Positions 1 through 7,576 of a stretch of 32,227 nt of DNA are shown piece by piece. The stretch's first letter is position 1. Every line of letters starts with the position of its first letter. Both the position numbers and the translations under genes were made by a program. This DNA is from Desulfosporosinus sp. (GTDB lineage: Bacteria > Bacillota > Desulfitobacteriia > Desulfitobacteriales > Desulfitobacteriaceae), in contig JARLHU010000027.1 of NCBI GenBank assembly GCA_031292095.1, positions 1 to 32,227 on the forward strand. The letters run 5' to 3'. The notes under the pieces are model-generated. The model saw only the letters and a list, made by a program, of their open reading frames with translations, did no database searches and had not been told where the DNA came from.

Positions 1-18
1 CACTTTCTCTCACCTCCC
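1..18 (-). promoter_or_regulatory. Ribosome binding site and possible GTG start of a gene leaving the left edge
   Basis: Read on the minus strand, this end is GGGAGGTGAGAGAAAGTG: a strong Shine-Dalgarno sequence followed, at normal spacing, by a possible GTG start at the very edge. A leftward gene therefore probably begins at or just beyond position 1. Nothing of its protein is visible, so no product can be named. Confidence 0.4.
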
Positions 19-35
19 TTAATGTGGACGTAATG

Positions 36-96
36 CCGGCAACATTCCAACCAAGCGGTTTATAAATACTGAAGCTGTGCGGTTTTATATTGCCGG
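36..96 (-). other. Possible structured leader of the left-edge gene
   Basis: CCGGCAA at 36-42 pairs perfectly with TTGCCGG at 90-96. The enclosed 47 nt carry a near-repeat, GCGGTTTATA (55-64) and GCGGTTTTATA (79-89). It sits about 20 nt upstream of the minus-strand ribosome binding site at the left edge, where a leader or riboswitch would lie. I compared it from memory with S-box, cobalamin, c-di-GMP and fluoride cores and did not recognise a class. Confidence 0.25.
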
Positions 97-354
97 AGGA
101 TATGTTTTGCAAATAATCAGAAAATTATATCCTCATTAAACAATTACTTCGACACAAGCGCAAAAATTCCTTTAAATCATTTAAGACTCTTTTTCAGGAC
201 CCTTCCTTAGAAACCGAGATGTGGTGCGGGCAAAGAAGATTTTGTTATAGTCCAAGTTTGGCGCAAGAATTTTCCAACACTAAACGTAGCAAGGCATATC
301 TCAGGCATTAGTCCAAACCACATGCCCATTTTGTGGGACAGGTTGTAACTTTGA

Positions 355-420
355 CCTGAATGTAACGAGAAACGTTTTATGCCCATCGACACCACAACAG
401 ATAGGCTAAACAACTTTCAT
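355..420 (-). pseudogene. Decayed 5' end of an IS110-family transposase
   Basis: Minus-strand translation from the ATG at 418-420 reads MKVV, a TAG stop, then PICCGVDGHKTFLVT. From memory, many clostridial IS110-family transposases begin MKVVYPICCGVDVHKTFLVA; the aspartate in that stretch is the first residue of their DEDD catalytic set. An in-frame stop replaces the expected tyrosine at codon 5, and similarity ends after about 20 residues, so only a short broken N-terminus remains. The ribosome binding site AAAGGAGG survives at about 428-435. Longer readings in other frames here have no recognisable content. The remnant shows past insertion activity at this junction. Confidence 0.5.
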
Positions 421-576
421 TGCTTAGCCTCCTTTCATAGTAGAGGAGGAAGACATTGACTGAATCATCACACATTTAACATTTGCTAAAGCAATGATTA
501 GCGTGCGGTCTTATAGAACCACTTATTTGTTTCGTATATTGGGTATAATTACTGATTTATGTATTTATTAAACGCA

Positions 577-606
577 TTGAAAAATAGATTCTAACTGGTA
601 TATAAT
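577..606 (+). promoter_or_regulatory. Sigma-A-type promoter
   Basis: TTGAAA (577-582) and TATAAT (601-606) are separated by 18 nt in AT-rich DNA, about 220 nt upstream of the ORF starting at 824. No other promoter-like pair of this quality was seen between 470 and 820. That leaves a long leader before the gene in which I see no obvious fold. Confidence 0.4.
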
Positions 607-823
607 TAGATTATAATGATAAATCATAATCATATGATTATTGTATTGTCCGTTCAAAAAGATTTTTACGCAGTTTAGTCAAGGGGGAACCTGATTGAAG
701 TGTGCTACACAAGGATGAAGGAGAACTATTTAAGAGAAAGAGTAACAGTTTATGAGCAATTTGCGCATGTGAACATAAGTGCAAATCGCAAAGCAGAGTG
801 TTCTTTATAGAGGGAGGAAACTT

Positions 824-1366
824 ATGCAGTGGAAGGGACTATCAAGAATTCCGCGATTTTTGCCTGTAGAAAAAGTGTTCGAAAGATTTAGTGACCCAAA
901 ATTCAGGCTAGGCAAAACAAATGCTTACTACATGGGTAACGGATTTTTGTTAGGGTTTTCCCATGAGCAATTTCGTATAGAAAATATGAAACAGATAGAA
1001 TTTGGGGGGCCAGGGCAATTTTCGATTCAAGTAAGTTATTTTGCGAAAAGAGATGAATTGTGCTCATGTTATGGGATTAGCAACGAAATGTATGACTTTG
1101 AATCCGATTTATTGGGTGAACCGTTCCAAATAAGTGATAACATTAATATTGGATCAACGTTTGAACAAGTTTCAACTTTTCTAAAGACGCGTGTTCACAC
1201 TGATTATTATAATGAAGGTGAAGCCAGTGCCTTAGTTAAGGGGAAATTCCAAGTTTGTCACAGTTGGATTCAATGGAATAATTACGAATTACTCTTTTTT
1301 GGAAGATCAAAGAAAACAAAACTGTCGGCCGTACATCTATCTTTAAAAGATCGTAGCGTTTGGTAA
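824..1366 (+). CDS. Hypothetical protein, 180 aa
   Basis: I do not recognise this protein. The ATG at 824 is preferred because GGGAGG lies 7-8 nt upstream; an in-frame GTG at 779 lacks a ribosome binding site. The product is soluble-looking, with no signal peptide or membrane segment, rich in aromatic residues, with several beta-like alternating stretches in the middle and scattered cysteines (for example the C-S-C in DELCSCYG) without a clear metal motif. It ends 113 nt before the dehydratase activator and runs in the same direction, so co-transcription is possible but not shown. It could be a lineage-specific protein; no function is proposed. Confidence 0.7.
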   Translation: MQWKGLSRIPRFLPVEKVFERFSDPKFRLGKTNAYYMGNGFLLGFSHEQFRIENMKQIEFGGPGQFSIQVSYFAKRDELCSCYGISNEMYDFESDLLGEPFQISDNINIGSTFEQVSTFLKTRVHTDYYNEGEASALVKGKFQVCHSWIQWNNYELLFFGRSKKTKLSAVHLSLKDRSVW

Positions 1367-1479
1367 TAACCCTAGTTGATCAGAGTGCAGCGCATTTTTT
1401 TGATAGTCTCACCCAACAATGTCAGCTTGAATTAGTGGTCAATATAATTAACTGTCTACACATTGAGAGAGGTGAAGTG

Positions 1480-2262
1480 GTGATAACCGCTGGGATTGAT
1501 GTTGGTTCCACGGCAACGAAGGCCGTCATTTTTGATGGAACGATAAGAAGTATGGTTATTATCCCAACTGGTTGGAACCCTAAAGAAGCTGGTCGGAATG
1601 TATTTCTTGAATCTCTAAACCAAGCTGGTTTACAAGAGCAGGACGTAGATATGATTGTTGGTACCGGTTATGGGCGTGTATCACTTTCTTTTATCGATAA
1701 AAAGGTGACAGAGATAACCTGTCATGCTAAGGGCGCCAAATTTCTCTTTCCGCAAACTAGAACCGTCATAGATATTGGTGGTCAAGATAGCAAAGTGATT
1801 GCGGTAGCCGAGGATGGTTCGGTTGCCGATTTTATGATGAATGACAAATGTGCTGCTGGTACAGGGCGATTCTTACAAGTCATGACGGGAATTCTGGATA
1901 TCACCTTAGATGAATTAGGGCAAATGGCCTCGGGTAGCGAACCTGTTAGTATTAATAGTATGTGCACCGTTTTCGCTGAATCAGAGATCATTGGTTTACT
2001 CGCCCAAGAAGTTACTAAAGAAACTATTGCTTCGGGGATCGTTCATACCATTGCTAAGAAATTGATTAGTTTAACGTCTCGGGTTCCTTGTCTTGCAGAG
2101 ATCACCTTTTCAGGCGGGGTGGCTAATAATCCGGAGATATGTACTATCCTGTCCTCAATATTAGGCGTTAGATTTAATATTCCCAAGCAACCGCAAATTG
2201 TTGGTGCCCTAGGTGCTGCTCTTGTTGGTTTTGATAATCCGAAGGAGGGTGAAAATGGATAA
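1480..2262 (+). CDS. 2-hydroxyacyl-CoA dehydratase-type activator ATPase (HgdC/YjiL-like)
   Basis: A 260-aa ASKHA-fold ATPase of the BadF/BadG/HgdC family. Such proteins form homodimers bridged by one [4Fe-4S] cluster and use ATP to push a low-potential electron into a partner enzyme. Visible motifs are GIDVGSTATK (phosphate-1 loop, residues 5-14), DIGGQDSK (98-105), cluster ligand C124 in NDKCAAGTG, C162 in the second conserved motif, and GALGAAL near the C-terminus. The GTG at 1480 is chosen because GAGAGGTGAA lies just upstream and the resulting length equals the family's usual 260; a TTG extension to 1360 adds 40 unrelated residues. It overlaps the next gene by 8 bp, which points to translational coupling with its electron acceptor. 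Confidence 0.9.
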   Translation: MITAGIDVGSTATKAVIFDGTIRSMVIIPTGWNPKEAGRNVFLESLNQAGLQEQDVDMIVGTGYGRVSLSFIDKKVTEITCHAKGAKFLFPQTRTVIDIGGQDSKVIAVAEDGSVADFMMNDKCAAGTGRFLQVMTGILDITLDELGQMASGSEPVSINSMCTVFAESEIIGLLAQEVTKETIASGIVHTIAKKLISLTSRVPCLAEITFSGGVANNPEICTILSSILGVRFNIPKQPQIVGALGAALVGFDNPKEGENG

Positions 2263-3400
2263 GGACTTATTGGGTGAATTTGAGGATATGCGCACAAATA
2301 GTGTTAGTTCGCTGTCCAAGGCCAAAGAAAATGGCAAAAAGGTTGCTGGGATGTACTGTCTGTATTCGCCGACAGAAATAGTTTTGGCTGCGGGAGCAAT
2401 ACCCATTCCCCTGTGTGGCACCAGTCAAGTCCCTATATCAGTCGCGGAAAAGGTTCTGCCGAGAAATCTATGCCCCCTAATTAAATCGAGTTATGGGTTT
2501 GCAGCCTCCGGTACTTGTCCCTACTTTAATTTATCCGATATTCTCATAGCCGAAACGACCTGTGATGGTAAGAAAAAAATGTACGAACTTCTTTCTCGGT
2601 TTAAGCCCCTCCACTTACTCCAGCTTCCGCAAAAGCAAGAGGGTGAAGAGGCCTTGCGGTATTGGTATGGAGAAGTAAATGAAATGAAAGAAAGGCTGGA
2701 AATCGAATTCGGCGTAACCATAACAGATCAAGCTTTAAGAGATGCTATCCAACTGACAAACGAAGAAAAGCGTTCACTCAAAGCCTTACAAGATGTGTCG
2801 AAGCTTAAGCCCTCACCGATCAGTGGCATGGGTTTACTGATGGTTCTTTACAATCGCGGCTTTTGTACTGATAAAAAGGAAGTTGTGCAAATAGTTGATC
2901 GCTTAACCTCAGAATTAATAGAAATGCATAAACAAGGAGTGACCCCGTTTAATCAAAAGACTCCGAGAATACTATTGACTGGGGTTCCGGTAGGGGTAGG
3001 TTCCCATAAGGTTGTACAGATCATCGAAGAGTGTGGCGGAAATGTTGTCTGCTTCGAAAGTTGCGGAGGGTATAAAGCAGTTTATGACCAAGTTGATGAA
3101 CATAAAGAACCTCTTTTAGCGATTGCCGAAAAATATCTAAGAACGCCTTGTTCCTGTATGTCCCCGAACAGCTCTAGGTTTGAACTTGTGGAAGAGTTAG
3201 TGGACGAGTTTAAAGTGGACGGTATCGTGGACCTCACCTGGCAAGGGTGTCACACTTATAACATTGAATCTTATAGCTTGAAGCAATATCTTCAGGAAAA
3301 GAAACGTCGTCCATTTTTGCAAATTGAAACTGACTATTCAGAGTCTGATGTAGAACAATTAAAGGTCAGGATTGAAGCCTTCCTAGAAATGATCAGCTAG
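2255..3400 (+). CDS. Double-cubane-cluster anaerobic reductase (HgdB/YjiM-like)
   Basis: A 381-aa member of the 2-hydroxyacyl-CoA dehydratase D-subunit superfamily. Because it is a single subunit paired with its own activator, it matches the double-cubane-cluster proteins (E. coli YjiM and the Carboxydothermus protein, known to reduce small molecules such as acetylene) better than two-subunit dehydratases. The N-terminal half carries many cysteines (C35, C54, C73, C88, C103) in family motifs such as MYCLYSPTEIVLAAGAIP and ASGTCPYF; further cysteines sit in FESCGG, CSCMSPN and QGCHTYN. The ATG at 2255 follows AAGGAGGGTGAAA and overlaps the activator stop. The natural substrate cannot be read from sequence. 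No fatty-acid or amino-acid fermentation genes adjoin it, which fits a stand-alone reductase. Confidence 0.85.
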   Translation: MDKDLLGEFEDMRTNSVSSLSKAKENGKKVAGMYCLYSPTEIVLAAGAIPIPLCGTSQVPISVAEKVLPRNLCPLIKSSYGFAASGTCPYFNLSDILIAETTCDGKKKMYELLSRFKPLHLLQLPQKQEGEEALRYWYGEVNEMKERLEIEFGVTITDQALRDAIQLTNEEKRSLKALQDVSKLKPSPISGMGLLMVLYNRGFCTDKKEVVQIVDRLTSELIEMHKQGVTPFNQKTPRILLTGVPVGVGSHKVVQIIEECGGNVVCFESCGGYKAVYDQVDEHKEPLLAIAEKYLRTPCSCMSPNSSRFELVEELVDEFKVDGIVDLTWQGCHTYNIESYSLKQYLQEKKRRPFLQIETDYSESDVEQLKVRIEAFLEMIS

Positions 3401-3544
3401 GTGGTGGCTCATGATACTTAGTGGTTACCAAAAAGAACAGGTAAAGGGTTGGGTGCGTACAATCCTAAGATGGGGGAGGGGCAGATAATGAGTGATGAAA
3501 TCTTTGGAATTCATCAATATTATGATTAAATAGGATCTCATTAA

Positions 3545-4090
3545 TGCGGTAACACTACCGCTAAAGATATTGATACTTATCGTCAACTAACCAATGGAGA
3601 AGCCGCCTTTATGGTTGGACCGACTTCTTTTGTAGGCAGAGCCAATGATCAAAAGGAATCCAAAGTAGTGGGAAAAATACAACCGATTGTACCTCCAGGA
3701 GGAACGGGAAAAGCTACTCAGACCATGGCGCTGGTTGAAGGGGTTGGTGTAACCAAGTATTCTGAACACAAGGAAGCGGCTGAGGTTTTTGTTAAATGGT
3801 ACACTTCCAAGGATACACAAACGAAATTATATACTGCAAAAAACGCTATTCCTACCAGAGTCACTGTTTTAAAAGAACTGATTGACAGCGGTAGCGTGAA
3901 AAATACCGGAGCAATGCTGGAAACCTCAAAGTTGATCAAGTCTCCCTTCCCAAAAGGCGTACCAAAATACTATCCAGAAATGAGTACGGCTATATATAAT
4001 GCAGTTAATAAAATGGCATTGGGTGAATTAACGCCTCAGCAAGCTTTTGAGGAAATGAATACAAAAGTAAACACGCTGGCCAAAAAGTAA
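3545..4090 (+). pseudogene. 3' remnant of an ABC transporter sugar-binding protein
   Basis: The frame is open from just after a TAA at 3542 and reads CGNTTAKDIDTYRQLTNGEA followed by AAFMVGP. It continues in the style of the C-terminal half of extracellular solute-binding protein family 1 (carbohydrate uptake), including EAAEVFVKWYTSKD and ending TKVNTLAKK. The internal ATG at 3611 has no ribosome binding site. Missing are the lipoprotein signal and the whole N-terminal lobe, roughly 250 residues, so this is the end of a deleted gene. The 144 bp between it and the reductase hold only two tiny reading frames (25 and 13 codons). A truncated permease start follows at 4149, so the whole operon appears to have been lost by deletion. 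Confidence 0.75.
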
Positions 4091-4104
4091 ACGTTGACGA
4101 TCAG

Positions 4105-4127
4105 GAGGAAGGGAAACCTTCCTCTTT
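4105..4127 (+). terminator. Hairpin after the binding-protein remnant
   Basis: GAGGAAGG (4105-4112) pairs perfectly with CCTTCCTC (4117-4124) across a GAAA tetraloop, followed by TTTGAT. The short U-tract suggests partial termination or an mRNA-stabilising hairpin between binding-protein and permease genes, a common arrangement in sugar ABC operons. Confidence 0.55.
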
Positions 4128-4148
4128 GATATATGAAAGGAGGCTTTC

Positions 4149-4259
4149 ATGAAACGAGATGGCAAACAGGCGTTTGTTTATTTCCGTAAGTCACAGGGGA
4201 AATTATCTGTAAATTATTGGTACTATAGCTTGCTGAAATTGGGTAGACTCTCCCACTGA
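4149..4259 (+). pseudogene. Truncated 5' end of a sugar ABC transporter permease
   Basis: A 36-codon reading frame begins at an ATG preceded by AAAGGAGG and starts MKRDGKQAFVYFRKSQGK, in the style of the cytoplasmic N-terminus of MalF/UgpA-type permeases. It stops before any membrane segment. It lies 58 bp after the binding-protein remnant, exactly where the first permease is expected. After about 15-20 residues the sequence no longer looks like a permease, so the deletion end point is probably inside this frame. The assignment rests on position and the general look of the N-terminus. Confidence 0.45.
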
Positions 4260-4573
4260 AGTCTCGATGTTCAGCTTTAGCTGAACGAGTTCACGCTCCC
4301 AATATATTAGCTTCGTTATATCCTCCGGATTGGAAATAGGTGGAGAAGATTGTTCATGACTTAACCTGCTCTAATTACAAACCTGTCTTGCCAGCCTAAA
4401 CTAGAGAGAGCCTCGATACCATCCCAAATATTTGATAATTTGGAATAGTTGTTGCATTATTAGTATTATAATAATATTATATGTATATATCACCTAAATA
4501 TTATAAATAAGGAGGGTAAGAGCAGATTTGGACTTTTAACAGTTCAGACTATGATTCTAAAGGGGGAAGTAAA
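4260..4573 (+). other. Gene-free stretch with a palindrome and an AT-rich promoter region
   Basis: GTTCAGC (4269-4275) and GCTGAAC (4280-4286) form a perfect 7-bp stem with a TTTA loop, set between CTCCCACTGAAG and GTTCACGCTCCC. The look is reminiscent of the terminal palindromes of IS200/IS605 elements, but no transposase is present. Further on, 4440-4500 is very AT-rich and contains TATAATAATATTAT (4467-4480), a plausible -10 region for the yedE operon. AAGGAGGG at about 4510 leads into no useful reading frame. Confidence 0.35.
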
Positions 4574-5662
4574 ATGGATAGTAAAAAGGGCATTATTTTT
4601 ACAGGAGCAGTCATTGGGATTCTTGCTGTCATCCTAGTTCGCTTTGGTAATCCTGTTAACATGGGAATTTGTATCGCCTGCTTTATTCGGGACACAACGG
4701 GATCCCTGGGATTACAGCGAGCAGACACGGTCCAGTACATACGTCCCGAAATTATCGGAATAGTCCTTGGGGCTTTCATAATGGCCCTTGGTAAAAAGGA
4801 ATTTGATGTTAGAGGAGGATCCTCCCCGCTTATCCGATTCATTCTTGGCTTCGTGGTAATGATCGGTGCTTTAATGTTTTTAGGCTGTCCCCTTCGTATG
4901 GTATTAAGACTTGGAGGCGGTGATCTTAATGCTCTGTTTGGCCTAGCTGGATTTGCAGTCGGAATCGGCGTCGGAATTATTTTCTTAAAAAGTGGCTTTA
5001 GTCTAAAGAGGACTTATAGGCTCTCTAAACTCGAAGGTTACCTTTTTCCAATGGTTAATATCGGGCTTTTGATCCTTCTTCTTACTGCGCCTGCCTTTAT
5101 TTTCTTTAGTAAAAAAGGTCCGGGGTCTTTGCATGCGCCAGTGTGGATTGCTCTTGCTGCAGGATTAATGGTCGGGGTCTTAGTACAACGAACAAGGTTA
5201 TGCATGGTAGGTGGTATTCGAGATGCTATTCTCTTTAAAGATACTTATTTGATTCTGGGATTTATCTCCATCATTGTTTTTTCAACCTTGGGAAATCTAT
5301 ACTTTGGTTTTTATAAGCTCGGTTTTACGGGCCAACCCATTGCTCATGTTGATGGGTTATGGAATTTTCTAGGAATGGCACTGGCTGGATGGGGTTCTGT
5401 GCTTCTAGGAGGGTGCCCACTTAGACAACTTATTCTTGCTTCTGAAGGAAATGTTGATTCTGTCATTACAATTTTAGGTATGTCTGCTGGAGCTGCCTTT
5501 GCTCATAACTTTTCGCTTGCCGCTAGTGCTCAAGGTCCTTCCCCGAATGGAAAAATCGCAGTACTCATTGGGTTCGCTCTCTTACTTATCATTGCGTATT
5601 TCAACCTAGAAAAAGATGCGAAAGTATCGGTACAAGGAGGTGTTAAGATTGGCGCAAATTGA
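4574..5662 (+). CDS. yedE: YedE/YeeE-family membrane transporter, putative selenium or sulfur uptake
   Basis: A 362-aa polytopic inner-membrane protein with about ten hydrophobic segments. The two halves repeat the same pattern: C33-x2-C36 then GCPLR at C105 in the first half, and C210 then GCPLR at C281 in the second. Paired GCPLR cysteines are the hallmark of the YeeE/YedE family, in which YeeE relays thiosulfate along conserved cysteines; the YedE branch occurs beside selenium-metabolism genes. The ATG at 4574 follows AAAGGGGGAAG. It heads a tight operon with a TusA-like carrier, a DUF3343 protein and a cysteine desulfurase. Selenium is suggested by family and neighbours, but no selD or selenocysteine gene is visible here, so a sulfur substrate remains possible. 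Confidence 0.85.
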   Translation: MDSKKGIIFTGAVIGILAVILVRFGNPVNMGICIACFIRDTTGSLGLQRADTVQYIRPEIIGIVLGAFIMALGKKEFDVRGGSSPLIRFILGFVVMIGALMFLGCPLRMVLRLGGGDLNALFGLAGFAVGIGVGIIFLKSGFSLKRTYRLSKLEGYLFPMVNIGLLILLLTAPAFIFFSKKGPGSLHAPVWIALAAGLMVGVLVQRTRLCMVGGIRDAILFKDTYLILGFISIIVFSTLGNLYFGFYKLGFTGQPIAHVDGLWNFLGMALAGWGSVLLGGCPLRQLILASEGNVDSVITILGMSAGAAFAHNFSLAASAQGPSPNGKIAVLIGFALLLIIAYFNLEKDAKVSVQGGVKIGAN

Positions 5663-5864
5663 TACAAGAGGTATGTCCTGTCCCCAACCAGTTCTTATGA
5701 CCAAGAAGGCACTCGAAGTTAACTCGACTGAAGTCACCGTTCTCGTTGACAGCAAAACAGCAAAATCGAATGTCGAACGATACTTGAACTTAACAGGCTA
5801 TTCAATTAATACTGTCGCACTCGATGGCGACGCTAATACCTTTGAAATATCCGCGAAGAAATAG
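5649..5864 (+). CDS. TusA/SirA-like sulfur carrier (YedF N-terminal domain type)
   Basis: A 71-aa TusA-fold protein beginning (M)AQIDTRGMSCPQPVLMTKK. The CPxP motif contains the persulfide- (or perselenide-) carrying cysteine, C11. The TTG at 5649 is chosen because AAGGAGG ends 8 nt upstream; it overlaps the yedE stop by 14 bp, so translation is probably coupled. Clostridial YedF proteins, from memory, are usually near 200 aa with an added DsrE-like domain; here only the TusA domain exists and the next gene is unrelated to that domain, so this is either a short YedF or a generic TusA relay. It probably passes sulfur or selenium between the transporter and the desulfurase. Confidence 0.85.
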   Translation: MAQIDTRGMSCPQPVLMTKKALEVNSTEVTVLVDSKTAKSNVERYLNLTGYSINTVALDGDANTFEISAKK

Positions 5865-5868
5865 TACG

Positions 5869-6108
5869 ATGGACTACATTGTACTGTTCTACACAAACTC
5901 TTCCGCTATAAAATTCGCAAAACTCCTTAAAAAGTCTAATTATATAGGAGAATTAATCCCCTTACCTCGCAAGCTGACTTCCAGTTGTGGCATGGGCGTA
6001 AAATTCCACTTTACCCGTGATCTGTCCGTGATTATTTCTGACGAGATCGAGAAGATTTATGCTGTTGAAGAGAATCAGTACAAATTAGTCTATCGTGCTG
6101 AGGAGTGA
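5869..6108 (+). CDS. DUF3343 protein, 79 aa
   Basis: A small single-domain protein starting MDYIVLFYTNSSAIKFAK and containing the family-typical cysteine motif TSSCGMGVKF (C40). DUF3343 proteins of unknown function occur repeatedly beside YedE/YedF and class V aminotransferases in anaerobes, and this gene sits in just that place, 4 nt after the TusA-like gene and 59 nt before the desulfurase ATG. The ribosome binding site is weak (GAAGAAAT), consistent with coupling to the gene before. The single cysteine makes a carrier or adaptor role for sulfur or selenium plausible; this is inference. Confidence 0.8.
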   Translation: MDYIVLFYTNSSAIKFAKLLKKSNYIGELIPLPRKLTSSCGMGVKFHFTRDLSVIISDEIEKIYAVEENQYKLVYRAEE

Positions 6109-6167
6109 ACTTAATAATAGCAAGGGCTTCATTAAATGACGAGGCCCTTACTAAAAGGAATGGTGTC

Positions 6168-7319
6168 ATGGACGGTTTATATTTAGATAATGCAGCCACT
6201 TCGTTCCCTAAGGCTCCTGGTGTGGCTGATGCCGTAGCTGGATTTCTAACCAATTGTGGCTGTAATATTAACCGAGGGCTTTACACTGGATCGTTTGAAG
6301 CTGCCAACATTGTCTATGAAACACGGGAACTCCTGTGTAGCCTGTTTAATTTTTCAAAGCCAGAAAACGTAATTTTTACTAAAAATATTACAGAAAGTCT
6401 TAATGTTATCCTTAAAGGGTTGTTGAAACCAGGAGATCATGTGATTGTTTCTTCTATGGAACATAACGCGGTTATGCGCCCCCTAGCTTCACTAGCTAAT
6501 AAAGGAGTTGAACTCTCGACAGTTCTCTGTAATAACAAAGGGGAACTTCGCACCAGCGACTTATTCCTCCATATTAAGTCTAATACAAAAGCGGTTATTA
6601 TGACCCATGCTTCCAATGTCAGTGGCACGATATTACCTTTAGAAGAAGTCGGCAAACTATGCAAGGAGCATAACCTGTTTTTTATTATTGATTGCGCACA
6701 GACAGCAGGTTTCTTAAGCATAGACTTTGTTCGACTAAACGCCGATGCGTTAGCGTTCACAGGCCATAAAGGTCTCTTAGGCCCCCAAGGAATTGGCGGG
6801 TTTTACCTTAACGACAAATTAGCTTCGCTCGTTGAACCCTTGATCGAAGGGGGAACAGGAAGTGCATCAGAGAGTGTTCTTCAACCAAATTATATGCCCG
6901 ATCGTTTTGAAGCGGGCACATTAAACTTGCCGGGTATATACGGGCTAAATGCTTCACTTAAATACTTAATCGCGGAAGGCATTACGACTATTAGAGAAAA
7001 AGAGCTTAATCTTGTGCATCGGTTTATACAAAATGTACAAACTATTCCTGGTGTTCAGCTCATTGGCCCCGACCAAAAACAAGACCGAACGGGGATTGCT
7101 TCTTTTAACATTTTGTATCACGATAATGCAGAAGTTAGCTATCAATTGTTTAAGAACTTTGGGATCATGACCCGTTGCGGTCTTCATTGTGCTCCAGCAG
7201 CCCATCACACACTGGGAACGTTTCCGCAGGGAACGATACGCTTTAGTTTCAGCCATTTTAATACAATCCAGGATGTGGACTATGTAATTCATTCTTTAAT
7301 AAAGATATTTGGCGTTTAA
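6168..7319 (+). CDS. Cysteine desulfurase / selenocysteine lyase family protein
   Basis: A 383-aa PLP enzyme of aminotransferase class V. It opens MDGLYLDNAATSFPK, the usual start of this family, with the ATG at 6168 preceded by AAAGGAA; a GTG at 6105 would overlap the previous gene and add an atypical extension. The PLP lysine is K201 in FTGHKGLLGPQG and the catalytic cysteine is C341 in RCGLHCAP; H99 in SMEHN and the D175/Q178 pair in IIDCAQ match cofactor contacts. It would release sulfur or selenium from (seleno)cysteine onto C341 and pass it to the TusA-like carrier. Absence of iscU or thiI next to it separates it from housekeeping NifS/IscS. No clear terminator follows in the 257 bp before the next gene. 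Confidence 0.9.
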   Translation: MDGLYLDNAATSFPKAPGVADAVAGFLTNCGCNINRGLYTGSFEAANIVYETRELLCSLFNFSKPENVIFTKNITESLNVILKGLLKPGDHVIVSSMEHNAVMRPLASLANKGVELSTVLCNNKGELRTSDLFLHIKSNTKAVIMTHASNVSGTILPLEEVGKLCKEHNLFFIIDCAQTAGFLSIDFVRLNADALAFTGHKGLLGPQGIGGFYLNDKLASLVEPLIEGGTGSASESVLQPNYMPDRFEAGTLNLPGIYGLNASLKYLIAEGITTIREKELNLVHRFIQNVQTIPGVQLIGPDQKQDRTGIASFNILYHDNAEVSYQLFKNFGIMTRCGLHCAPAAHHTLGTFPQGTIRFSFSHFNTIQDVDYVIHSLIKIFGV

Positions 7320-7576
7320 TGGATGAATCCTTTGGCGCGCTAAATGCAAATCGAGATATTAATGCGTTTGGACATCAGGTCTGAGAGATACACATTTTCT
7401 CGAAACTGATTGTTAAAATTGGTATAGCCGTAGCTTACTTGAGTTGGACAGATGTGCTCCAAAGGTATGAGTTTTGTGATAGCAAGGATAGATCATTATA
7501 CATAACATAAAACTTATTCAATATCATAAATTTAATGTTATAATATTAAGGTGTATAAAGGAAAGGGGGTGAATAT

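Noticed and set aside
36..96. c-di-GMP or cobalamin riboswitch at the left edge
   Set aside because: Words such as CCTCCGGC recall the c-di-GMP aptamer, but the tetraloop/receptor and GCAAA-type core are missing, and no B12-box-like sequence is present.
207..413. 68-codon minus-strand reading frame
   Set aside because: It overlaps the IS110 remnant in another frame, has no ribosome binding site and no recognisable content.
1360..1479. N-terminal extension of the dehydratase activator from a TTG
   Set aside because: It adds 40 residues foreign to the family and starts inside the previous gene; the GTG at 1480 has a ribosome binding site and gives the standard length.
4239..4302. Active IS200/IS605 element or omega-RNA end
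   Set aside because: Only one palindrome is seen; there is no tnpA or tnpB gene, so it is kept only as a possible relic.
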